Shown in pieces: positions 33,437 through 40,102 of a stretch of DNA of 40,102 nt. Below the pieces are notes generated by a model. The model had not been told where the DNA came from and made no database searches. It was given only the letters and a program-made list of their open reading frames with translations. Position numbers and translations under genes: made by a program. How positions within the stretch are numbered: the first letter of the stretch is position 1; each line of letters starts with the position of its first letter. The stretch is taken from positions 1,614,143 to 1,654,244 of the forward strand of contig CP070632.1 in the NCBI GenBank assembly GCA_020356065.1. Reading direction: 5' to 3'. This DNA comes from Nitrospiraceae bacterium. GTDB lineage: Bacteria > Nitrospirota > Thermodesulfovibrionia > UBA6902.

Positions 33437-35050
33437 ATGATTATACGTGTTATCGGTTTAGTAAATAATTACAAGGCCTTTCATCCTTATCATTTACTTT
33501 TCCTGAATATTTCTTTTTTAACAATAGTGACTGCCTTTCTTATATTTGGTTGTGGGGGTGGGGGCGGAGGCGGGGGCGGAGGCAGCAGCTTAACACCCGA
33601 CACCGAAGCGCCTTCAAAACCTGCAGACGTGACTGCAATTACAGTCTCTACATCCCGGATTAATATAACATGGTCAGCATCAACTGATAATACAGGGGTT
33701 TCCGGTTACCGGATCATTCAAACTGCACCTTTGCCTGAGGAAGAATTAACAACTACACCGTCAACAATTTTAAGCTATAACCATATAAATTTAAGTACCA
33801 ATGTATACTACTGCTATAATGTTTCCGCTTTTGATGCTGCTGGAAATGAGTCGGATCGAAGTTCGACAACATGTACCACCACAAAACTGGTTGCCACAGA
33901 TGCATCAGCCGGAAATCAGTTTGGTTTTTCAGTTGCAATGCATGGAGATTATGCAATTATAGGTGCTCAGGTAGGAGATGCTGATGGCACAGTTGATACA
34001 GGAGCAGCCTATATTTACCGCAGGACCGCCTCTGATACTTGGGATAACGGTATCAAGATAGTTGCAGATGATGCTGATCCTTTTGATCGTTTTGGATGGT
34101 CAGCTTCCATTTATGGAGACTTTGCAATAGTGGGTGCACAATTTGATAATGAAGGCGACAACAATGCAGGTGCCGCATATATATTTCAACGGACAGGCCC
34201 GGACAATACATGGGACAACGGAACGAAAATCATGTCACAGAACCCTGATGCGAATGATCATTTCGGCATTTCCGTAGCAATCAGCAATGAGTTTGCAGTT
34301 ATTGGCGCTACAGGTGACGATGATGCCAATACTAATTCCGGTGCCATATATATATTCCGAAATATAAACAATACATGGACGCCTGTTACCAAAATACTGT
34401 CCCCTGACGCAGCAACAGATGATTTTTTCGGTATTTCTGTTGCCATAAGTGGAAATTACGTTATTGCAGGTGCAACATTTGCAGATACAACGCAGACTGA
34501 TACAGGAGCTGCATATATCTTTGAGTGGACGGGAACCTCCTGGGGTACAGGTACGAACATAACACCTTCAAATTTAAATAATCGTGATTTCTTTGGCACC
34601 GCAGTATCAATCGATGATAATTATGCGATAGTCGGTGCAAGGAATAATAGTGATATTGAAGCTACAGCCGGTGCCGCATATATATTTCAGAATACAGGAT
34701 CTAATACATGGAGCCCCGGAGTCAAGATTACAGCCCGGACAGGAGATATAGACCCGGGAGATAACTTCGGCTCATCAGTAGCAATTAGTGAAGAGTACGC
34801 AATAGTTGGGGCTGAAAGTGATGATGATCAGATTACCAATGCAGGAGCCGCTTATGTCTTCAGGAAAACAGGTTCCGGTAATACCTGGGATTCAGGTACA
34901 AAAATCAATGCGTCTGATTTTGAAACTGATGCCTTATTCGGCAATGCTGTGGCAATAGAAGGTAGCCGAGCTATTGTCGGATCACTGCTTAAAGATGATG
35001 GAAAAAGTAACTCGGGAGCAGCCTACATATTTGATGTTCCGCCCATGTAA
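33437..35050 (+). CDS. FN3 plus seven-bladed FG-GAP beta-propeller lipoprotein
   Basis: 537 residues. The hydrophobic N-terminal segment ends in a lipobox (LIFGC) followed directly by ten glycines, so it is probably an exported lipoprotein on a flexible tether. A fibronectin type III domain (about 55-148: APSKPADVTAITVSTSRINI) precedes seven FG-GAP-type repeats. Each repeat has the pattern D..FG.SVAI.....AIVGA....G.AYIF. FG-GAP cores occur at QFGFSV, RFGWSA, HFGISV, FFGISV, FFGTAV, NFGSSV and LFGNAV. Seven repeats fit one complete beta-propeller. Related domains bind ligands or partner proteins at the surface; the target here is unknown. It probably forms an operon with the next gene. Confidence 0.88.
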   Translation: MIIRVIGLVNNYKAFHPYHLLFLNISFLTIVTAFLIFGCGGGGGGGGGGSSLTPDTEAPSKPADVTAITVSTSRINITWSASTDNTGVSGYRIIQTAPLPEEELTTTPSTILSYNHINLSTNVYYCYNVSAFDAAGNESDRSSTTCTTTKLVATDASAGNQFGFSVAMHGDYAIIGAQVGDADGTVDTGAAYIYRRTASDTWDNGIKIVADDADPFDRFGWSASIYGDFAIVGAQFDNEGDNNAGAAYIFQRTGPDNTWDNGTKIMSQNPDANDHFGISVAISNEFAVIGATGDDDANTNSGAIYIFRNINNTWTPVTKILSPDAATDDFFGISVAISGNYVIAGATFADTTQTDTGAAYIFEWTGTSWGTGTNITPSNLNNRDFFGTAVSIDDNYAIVGARNNSDIEATAGAAYIFQNTGSNTWSPGVKITARTGDIDPGDNFGSSVAISEEYAIVGAESDDDQITNAGAAYVFRKTGSGNTWDSGTKINASDFETDALFGNAVAIEGSRAIVGSLLKDDGKSNSGAAYIFDVPPM

Positions 35051-35090
35051 TATCAGGGACGTATCATATTTTCATGGAGGAGGAGTACTT

Positions 35091-36035
35091 ATGAATAATA
35101 TAACAATGAAATCTCTGATATTCATTTTATTATTATGCCTTTCCCATATTCCCGAATCAGCGGCTCAGTTACCACCGCCACCACCACCGACACCTCAAGA
35201 GCAGGAAATCAGCATTACTGACTCTGTCGAACCGATAGACGATGAAATCATTGATTTCGGGCAGGTTGAGACTGGCATGTTTTCTGATCAGGTGATCACC
35301 ATTTGGAATTTAGGACCACAAGATCTTAATTTATTTCACATAGCCGTCAGGGATCCATTATCTCCACCCTTTAGCATAGCCACTAATAACTGTCCAGGTA
35401 TTTTGTCATCGCAGGTGCGGTCTTGCACATTGACAGTGAGATTTGAACCAACATCCGCAGATGTATTTAGCGACAGTTTCGATATCGAATCTAATGATAC
35501 CGACGAAAACCCGAAATCAATTTTTGTTAGCGGGACCGGAAATAACCCTCCCTCAACGCCACAACTTATATACCCGGGGAATGAAGCTACCGGCATAAGT
35601 TTATCATCAGATTTTACATGGGAAAAGGCTACAGATCTTGATGGCGATCCCATAAGCTATAGTCTTAGTATATGTAGAGATCCTGATTTAACTTCATTTT
35701 GTATATCTCAAACAAACATCGCAGTCGTAAATAAGGAAAAAGTTTATTATGCCGGATTCAGCGCCGGTTTCATGTTCATCGGTTTTCTCTTTACCGGTAA
35801 CCTGAGAGACAGAAAGAAAATATTATGTCTTATCATACTGCTGATAACGTGTACCGTCATTATTCCCTCATGCGGAGGCGGTGGAGATGGATCAGGCACG
35901 AGCATTGGGGGAACCACTATTACCAGAACAGTATCAGGTCTGGAGCCAGGCACAATATATTTCTGGCAAGTAACTGCAAATGATGGAAGAGGAGGCCTGT
36001 CACAAAGCGAGATCCGGAGTTTTGTTACTCAGTAA
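35091..36035 (+). CDS. exported choice-of-anchor-D/FN3 protein with internal membrane-lipobox insert
   Basis: 314 residues from the ATG at 35091, which has GGAGGAGG just upstream. An earlier in-frame ATG would overlap the previous gene. Signal peptide (LIFILLLCLSHIPESAAQ), proline-rich spacer, then an ASH/choice-of-anchor-D-like domain (about 45-145: DFGQVETGMFSDQVITIWN). An FN3-like domain begins at about 150 and is interrupted. Residues 219-236 are a transmembrane helix, NLRDRKK follows, a second helix runs 244-260, and then SCGGGGDGSG (C261). FN3 sequence resumes at ITRTVSGLEPGTIYFWQV. The insert reads like the tail of one anchored protein joined to a lipoprotein signal peptide. Function unknown. 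Confidence 0.8.
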   Translation: MNNITMKSLIFILLLCLSHIPESAAQLPPPPPPTPQEQEISITDSVEPIDDEIIDFGQVETGMFSDQVITIWNLGPQDLNLFHIAVRDPLSPPFSIATNNCPGILSSQVRSCTLTVRFEPTSADVFSDSFDIESNDTDENPKSIFVSGTGNNPPSTPQLIYPGNEATGISLSSDFTWEKATDLDGDPISYSLSICRDPDLTSFCISQTNIAVVNKEKVYYAGFSAGFMFIGFLFTGNLRDRKKILCLIILLITCTVIIPSCGGGGDGSGTSIGGTTITRTVSGLEPGTIYFWQVTANDGRGGLSQSEIRSFVTQ

Positions 36036-36062
36036 TTGAAATCCTCATTTACTAATATTTAT

Positions 36063-36093
36063 AAGGAACCTGACCTTCTCTCAGGCCTTTTTT
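36063..36093 (+). terminator. intrinsic terminator after the FN3 operon
   Basis: AAGG / CCTT and CCTGA / TCAGG stems with a 2-nt bulge close a CCTTCTC loop, followed by a run of T (36088-36093). It lies 28 bp after the stop at 36035. A second perfect hairpin (ATTATCGGG 36096-36104 with CCCGATAAT 36111-36119) follows without a U tract on either strand. Confidence 0.75.
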
Positions 36094-36146
36094 ATATTAT
36101 CGGGTCGGACCCCGATAATAAGACATCGATGCACAGTAATAATGAA

Positions 36147-36470
36147 CTAAGCAGAATTTAAAAAGTCTTCGTACGCTTTTGGCGGGGACTTTATTTCCAT
36201 GCCCAAACTGAATGACACACCATGGGGAGAGGTCTTTGTCTGAAACCACTTGACTTCACAATTCATGTTCAGGGACTGACCGTCAGGGAGATTGCATTTT
36301 AATTCAACGGTCGAAGAGGGAGTAATATCTACAATACTGTTAGCGGTCGCAGTAACCATATACAATCCCGCTTCGGAAAAATTCATGATTATTCCGGGAT
36401 AGCTTATTCCACCCGCAATGATCTCTGCATCCAGATTTTCCATTATTCTCTCCGAACGTCTTTTATCCAT
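36147..36470 (-). CDS. PilZ-domain protein (c-di-GMP receptor)
   Basis: 107 residues, PilZ domain only. The RxxxR motif is RRSER (4-8) and the second motif is NFSEAGLY, matching (D/N)xSxxG; both are needed for c-di-GMP binding. GVSFSLGMEI closes the barrel. AGGGAGG lies just before the ATG. Single-domain PilZ proteins act by docking to motility, secretion or polysaccharide machinery; the partner is not evident here. Together with the GEMM-I riboswitch near the left edge it shows the organism uses c-di-GMP signalling. Confidence 0.9.
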   Translation of the reverse strand: MDKRRSERIMENLDAEIIAGGISYPGIIMNFSEAGLYMVTATANSIVDITPSSTVELKCNLPDGQSLNMNCEVKWFQTKTSPHGVSFSLGMEIKSPPKAYEDFLNSA

Positions 36471-36690
36471 AACGCCTCCCTTTATGAATATTGGAATAGT
36501 ATATCAGAAGTAGCAGAAAAGTAAATAAAAAAATATGTATTTTAAACGATTTTTCGTCTCTGATCTGCTACAATTTCAAAAATGGGACACCTTCCCATGG
36601 ATCGTGTACCCGAACAGTGAGAAGGTGATGGTTGCCGGGTAATGGTCACGGATGATTGGTTATGTGTAATAGCTGAAGGAGTGTATGTAG

Positions 36691-37101
36691 ATGAAAATAT
36701 TGATGTTTTATGCGCCCGAGTTCTGGTTTAAGACGTATCAGAAAGTTCTTGATGATGTGGAAGAGAAAGATGTTGAAGAAAAGACCGCTAATGCCATCGT
36801 GGTTTTTTATCATGTCGAGGCAGAGGATATGGAAAAAAGAACTAATGTTTTAACCAAGATGATAAAGAACATCAAATGGCTTACCGGAAAATTTAAAACA
36901 AAGAATCTTGTTTTACACTCTTTTAACCACCTGTCTTCGTCCAAGGCCCCACCTGATTTCTCCCATATCCTTATAGAAGATGCCAAAGCCAGATTGACCA
37001 GCTCAGGCTTTAAGATAACCGAGACTCCTTTTGGATACCTTAATGAATGGAAAATACATGTCGCAGGAGAATCACTGGCAAAGGTCTTCAAAGAATTTTA
37101 A
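36691..37101 (+). CDS. free-standing archaeal-type ThrRS editing domain protein
   Basis: 136 residues matching the N-terminal editing domain of archaeal threonyl-tRNA synthetases (tRNA-Thr_ED, a D-aminoacyl-tRNA-deacylase-like fold). The opening strand MKILMFYAPEFWFKTYQK, VVFYHVEAED, NLVLHSFNHLSSSKAPPD and the terminal FGYLNEWKIHVAGESLAKVF follow the family order, from memory of the archaeal proteins. In archaea this domain hydrolyses Ser-tRNA-Thr and is attached to the catalytic domain. Here it stands alone, with no synthetase beside it. AAGGAG lies 13 nt before the ATG, slightly far. It may be a trans-editing factor, possibly acquired from archaea. Confidence 0.78.
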   Translation: MKILMFYAPEFWFKTYQKVLDDVEEKDVEEKTANAIVVFYHVEAEDMEKRTNVLTKMIKNIKWLTGKFKTKNLVLHSFNHLSSSKAPPDFSHILIEDAKARLTSSGFKITETPFGYLNEWKIHVAGESLAKVFKEF

Positions 37102-37138
37102 AGACCTGAAAGCGGTGATGGGTTATTCGTAAGTCTTA

Positions 37139-37159
37139 ATTTGCAATTTGTAATTTGTT
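37139..37159. repeat. three tandem ATTTGYW heptamers
   Basis: ATTTGCA, ATTTGTA and ATTTGTT stand head to tail in the 111-bp gap between convergent genes. The unit also appears at 7635-7648. Confidence 0.55.
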
Positions 37160-37205
37160 TTTTATCTGCTGCAGTTGCCTGACTACCATCTACAAACTTC
37201 TGTTC

Positions 37206-37233
37206 TCACTTCTTACTTCTCATTTCTGACTTC
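37206..37233. repeat. four tandem TYAYTTC-type heptamers overlapping a stop codon
   Basis: TCACTTC, TTACTTC, TCATTTC and TGACTTC run without gaps. On the minus strand the second unit supplies the TAA stop (37213-37215) of the multiheme cytochrome gene, and the last two units encode its final residues. Confidence 0.6.
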
Positions 37234-38550
37234 ATGAATCCTGTCATAGGCTTTCTCCCTGTGGCATCCGGGCAGGCAGCTTCCTCCTGTTTCTGTCTGA
37301 GAGTACTCCATAGGTATTCTCACATTTCCGAAGGGGAATTCATCACGTATCCTTCCCTCATGGTTCGATGCATGAACATCATGACAGGCACGGCATGTCC
37401 TTCCCTTCTCTTGATTAACATGGAACCAGTGAAGGTTTTTTTTCCCATTTCTGAAGTTTGTAACTGTTGTTGTTTCTTTAACCGTTACCATAGCCTCTTT
37501 ATGGCAGAAAAAGCACAGGTCATATTTACCCTTTTCATAAACAGAATAAAATGTATGGGGGAATGCAAGTCTGAGTATATACGCATTGTCAGATCCATGG
37601 GGATTATGGCAGGCAGAGCAGTTGCCCTGCACTACAGGTCCATGTTTAAATCTCCGGCTGTCCCGCTCTTTACTGTCCTTATGGCAGGCGTAGCAAAGAG
37701 CATTTTGTTGATCAGAAAGAAGAAAACTGTTATCAGAGAAGTGGGGTGAATGACATGCTGTGCAGTGTCCTTTAACTGCAGGCTCATGACTGATTGCATA
37801 ATGGTCAACCTCGGTCTTTTTTTCTTTATGACACCGGAAACATATCTCTTCTGCCGGACTCTTGAGGCGAATACTGTCCTCTCCTGAATGAGGATCATGA
37901 CAATCACTGCATCCTGTTTTCAGGAGAGGTTCATGAATATGCTGTTTTGTCATACCAGTCACAAAGTTATCATGACATCCAACGCAGAGATTTGCTCCAA
38001 AAGCAGTAAGTCTGAAATTATAATCCGAGGCATGCGGGTCATGGCATAATCCACAGTTTCCGTCCTTTACAGGCTGATGTACACTCTTGCCCTTAACCAT
38101 CTTCTCCAGTTTATGGCATGTTGAACACAGTTGACTATATGGTCTTCTCAGAAAAAAAGGTTGGTCAGAATCATGGGGATCATGACAGGCCAGACAGTCG
38201 CCACTCTTCACCGGACCATGTATGAACTTACTGGTCAGGACCTCATCTTCCATTTTTTTGTGGCATTCACTGCACATATGATTACGGCTTTTTATTCCCA
38301 GCTTGTCAGGATATGAGTCTGCCCTGTGGCATGAAGAACACCGGTCCTCTGTAACAGGCTTATGCAAAAACTGTTTGTTCCTTGTCATATCTGCATGACA
38401 TGTATCAGTAAGACATGCGTCAGAGTCTTTTGTATGGGAAAGAAACTCAGCGCGAGAACTGATCGAATATGCAGTGCCGGCCGGAGAAAAACATGCCAGA
38501 ACGAAAACTGCAATAATAATATTTATTTTCAGAATGCCTTGTTTATTCAT
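37213..38550 (-). CDS. periplasmic multiheme cytochrome c, about 15 heme motifs
   Basis: 445 residues with an N-terminal signal peptide (cleaved near GTAYS). I count thirteen CXXCH motifs plus CLTDTCH (CX4CH) near the N-terminus and CLPGCH (CX3CH) near the C-terminus. The motifs alternate in pairs of the doubled-CXXCH type: a CxxCH followed by DPH/NPH/SPH, then HxPV/HEP about 30 residues later. These extra His residues are probable distal heme ligands. Such proteins conduct electrons across the periplasm. It starts within the last 8 bp of the upstream redoxin-TPR gene, so the two are co-translated. The terminal reductase or donor is not identifiable. Confidence 0.93.
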   Translation of the reverse strand: MNKQGILKINIIIAVFVLACFSPAGTAYSISSRAEFLSHTKDSDACLTDTCHADMTRNKQFLHKPVTEDRCSSCHRADSYPDKLGIKSRNHMCSECHKKMEDEVLTSKFIHGPVKSGDCLACHDPHDSDQPFFLRRPYSQLCSTCHKLEKMVKGKSVHQPVKDGNCGLCHDPHASDYNFRLTAFGANLCVGCHDNFVTGMTKQHIHEPLLKTGCSDCHDPHSGEDSIRLKSPAEEICFRCHKEKKTEVDHYAISHEPAVKGHCTACHSPHFSDNSFLLSDQQNALCYACHKDSKERDSRRFKHGPVVQGNCSACHNPHGSDNAYILRLAFPHTFYSVYEKGKYDLCFFCHKEAMVTVKETTTVTNFRNGKKNLHWFHVNQEKGRTCRACHDVHASNHEGRIRDEFPFGNVRIPMEYSQTETGGSCLPGCHREKAYDRIHEVRNEK

Positions 38551-39793
38551 AAAGCATCATGTCTTTTCGTTCATGCAGAGGTATGGTATCTGATGCGCCC
38601 TCCAGATCAAGGGACACCTGTACAGCTCTTTTCAGAAGTTCTATGGTTTTATCCTGATTGTTCTTTATGCTGTATAGTGAGGCAAGATCACGAAGCAGAT
38701 AAATCCTGTAAGAATCAGAAAACAGGACTGATCTCGATTCTTCAGATCCCAAGGTATCAAGTATATTGATTGCCTCCTCAAGTTCCTGTATCGACTCATC
38801 AATCCTGGTTGTGTTCCAGTACACCAGCCCAAGCAGGTAATGCATCCTGACCTTAAGCGGGGCATCAGCTACAGAAAGGGATTTCAGGGTATTTTCAACA
38901 TCAGCATAATGTTCCTGCTCATAGAGCAGTACACAATGATTCAGATGGGCAGCCATATTGTTTCTGTCCAGTTCAATTGCTTTTGCAAATGCCTCACGTG
39001 CCTGATCGGATTTCCCGCTTTTCCAGAGAGCAACCCCCAACAGGTTGTGAGACATCGTCATGTCAGGATCAAGCTCAAGAGATTTTTTCAGAGGAGAAAG
39101 CGATTGTTCAGCCAGGCCCTTTTTGTACATCTGAAGCGCATAATGGTATAACCTGCCTGACATTGAATCAGGCCCTTTCATTGCCTCTTCCTTTTTAGCA
39201 GGTACAGCCATCCCCATGAGCATTTTCACCTGCTCTGCCATGAGAGGATGAGCTGCCAGCGGAAAACTGGGATAAATAAACTGTACCTTCCCGGTCGTAT
39301 TAACCATCACTGTTGTTGGCAGTGCAATAACGCCAAACTCCTGAAAAAACGTAAATCCCTGGTCAATAAGAATGGGGAATGTAATGTTATTGGTCTTAAT
39401 CAGATTTCTCACTTTGCGTATCTCTTCCTCAGGTATTTCACCGTCTTCTACCGGAGTATATACCCCAAATACTTCCAGGCCGGTTTCGTCCCGGTATTTC
39501 TCATAATAATCACTGAGGAAATGAAGTGCATCCATGGAGTAATCAAGAAATGCCGTGCTCAGCGGCTGTTCCCAGAATATGATAATTACGGGCTTCTTTC
39601 CGTAAAATTCAGAAACCGTGACTCTTCTGTTTTCCAGATCATTAAGAATGATCTCCTTCGGTGCGTCTCCTTCTTTCAGGCCGATCAAAGCGCATGATAT
39701 TGAAGGCACAATCAGATTCACAGTAATAATAAAGGAAAGCAGGTGAACGCCATAAAAAAATCTCTTTGTAAACAACAATATATTATTTAGCAT
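38543..39793 (-). CDS. exported thioredoxin-fold plus TPR protein lacking redox cysteines
   Basis: 416 residues. An N-terminal membrane or signal segment (about 15-35) precedes a redoxin/AhpC-TSA-like domain (about 40-195: GDAPKEIILNDLEN, KPVIIIFWEQPLS, FGVIALPTTVMVNTTGKVQF). The cis-Pro is present, but the WCxxC position reads WEQPLS, so it cannot do thiol chemistry. The C-terminal half (about 210-405) contains TPR repeats such as AHNLLGVALWKSGKSDQAREAF-type units. It is likely a scaffold or chaperone for the cytochrome whose gene overlaps its end, perhaps in heme attachment or assembly. Confidence 0.85.
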   Translation of the reverse strand: MLNNILLFTKRFFYGVHLLSFIITVNLIVPSISCALIGLKEGDAPKEIILNDLENRRVTVSEFYGKKPVIIIFWEQPLSTAFLDYSMDALHFLSDYYEKYRDETGLEVFGVYTPVEDGEIPEEEIRKVRNLIKTNNITFPILIDQGFTFFQEFGVIALPTTVMVNTTGKVQFIYPSFPLAAHPLMAEQVKMLMGMAVPAKKEEAMKGPDSMSGRLYHYALQMYKKGLAEQSLSPLKKSLELDPDMTMSHNLLGVALWKSGKSDQAREAFAKAIELDRNNMAAHLNHCVLLYEQEHYADVENTLKSLSVADAPLKVRMHYLLGLVYWNTTRIDESIQELEEAINILDTLGSEESRSVLFSDSYRIYLLRDLASLYSIKNNQDKTIELLKRAVQVSLDLEGASDTIPLHERKDMMLYE

Positions 39794-39978
39794 GACTTTA
39801 TTGTCTCCCCTTAAATTCAGGACTGCATATCATATAAGTAATGAACATCTCATATACTATATAAAGTCAGGAATACGATGTATGATAAATCTCATATGAT
39901 GACATAACCTATTATTTTAGGATCATCTCCAAAATAGTTGCATGAAAACATAAATTAATGGACATTACTAACCCTGCT

Positions 39979-39995
39979 GGTTAATGTAATTAACC
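39979..39995. promoter_or_regulatory. 17-bp perfect-arm palindrome, operator-like
   Basis: GGTTAAT-GTA-ATTAACC (39979-39995) lies about 28 bp upstream of the gene start at 40024 and in the divergent gap from the redoxin-TPR gene. The symmetric 7-bp arms suit a dimeric regulator. Confidence 0.45.
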
Positions 39996-40023
39996 CAAAA
40001 ACATTTCCAGTGGAGGTTATGCA

Positions 40024-40102
40024 ATGTCCGATATAAACATTAAGACATTTTTTCATTTTTGTCGAATTAATGTGATTGAACAATCCGTGAACTTTCAAAA
40101 GA
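40024..40102 (+). CDS. 5' end of a gene cut by the right edge
   Basis: An ATG at 40024 with GGAGG 7 nt upstream opens a frame that continues to the window end, beginning MSDINIKTFFHFCRINVIEQ. About 26 codons are visible, without a recognisable domain. The good ribosome-binding site and the palindrome upstream favour a real gene. Confidence 0.55.
   Translation, partial: MSDINIKTFFHFCRINVIEQSVNFQK

Noticed and set aside
34974-35090. Upstream ATG extending the choice-of-anchor-D protein by 39 residues
   Set aside because: It would overlap the FG-GAP gene, bury the signal peptide and ignore the GGAGGAGG site before 35091.
36096-36119. Perfect hairpin as a second terminator for the convergent PilZ gene
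   Set aside because: No U tract on either strand after the stem; kept only as a remark under the neighbouring terminator.
36540-36690. Possible riboswitch or small RNA upstream of the ThrRS-editing-domain gene
   Set aside because: One short hairpin (ATGGGA/TCCCAT) is visible, but no known aptamer core could be matched.
1-40102. CRISPR array or prophage
   Set aside because: No regularly spaced 25-40-nt repeats and no phage structural or integrase genes were seen.

Overview
The window looks like a chromosomal segment of a Gram-negative, redox-versatile and probably anaerobic or microaerophilic bacterium. It carries an NADH-type complex I, a periplasmic multiheme cytochrome c, a heme-bearing sensor kinase, lipoproteins and a GspA/GspB pair. 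My taxonomic guess is Nitrospirota (Thermodesulfovibrio-like) or a deltaproteobacterial relative. That is inferred from gene content and style only.

Layout: (1) 1-2370 is gene-poor. It holds a palindrome and a possible gene edge, a GEMM-I (cyclic di-GMP class I) riboswitch with a terminator-like hairpin ahead of a membrane-anchored lytic transglycosylase, a TA-flanked MITE-like element and a small secreted protein. (2) 2465-2550 is tRNA-Leu(GAG). (3) 2620-17366 is a complete 14-gene nuoABCDEFGHIJKLMN operon on the minus strand, with a consensus-like promoter, tight gene overlaps and a strong terminator. (4) 17448-28887, divergent from nuoA, is a 12-gene plus-strand locus: heme-type histidine kinase, lone receiver, DRTGG protein, RsbW-like ATPase, second DRTGG protein, PHP phosphoesterase, second HATPase protein, receiver-GcvH-like fusion, receiver-NuoE fusion, thioredoxin-fold ferredoxin, HydB/NuoF-like flavoprotein and NuoG/FdhA-like iron-sulfur protein. 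(5) 29097-33187 holds gspA/exeA, gspB and asnS. (6) 33437-36035 holds two exported beta-rich proteins, one a seven-bladed FG-GAP lipoprotein. (7) 36147-37101 holds a PilZ protein and a free-standing archaeal-type threonyl-tRNA synthetase editing domain. (8) 37213-39793 holds a 15-heme-motif cytochrome c translationally coupled to a thioredoxin-fold/TPR protein. The right edge cuts a gene start.

How it fits together: complex I takes NADH electrons to quinone. The divergent locus encodes a second NuoE/F/G-like soluble module of the kind used in HydABC-type electron-bifurcating enzymes. Neither an H-cluster nor the Sec/Cys site of formate dehydrogenase is visible, so its electron acceptor is unknown. 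Its NuoE subunit is covalently fused to a phospho-receiver. One kinase with periplasmic heme motifs is encoded together with three intact receivers. The most interesting hypothesis is that periplasmic redox state, sensed through heme, is relayed by phosphorylation directly to a NAD(H)-linked flavoenzyme instead of to a transcription factor. Cyclic di-GMP appears twice, as a riboswitch and as a PilZ protein. Intergenic spacers carry phased TTGAAC hexamers and assorted 7-nt tandem repeats.
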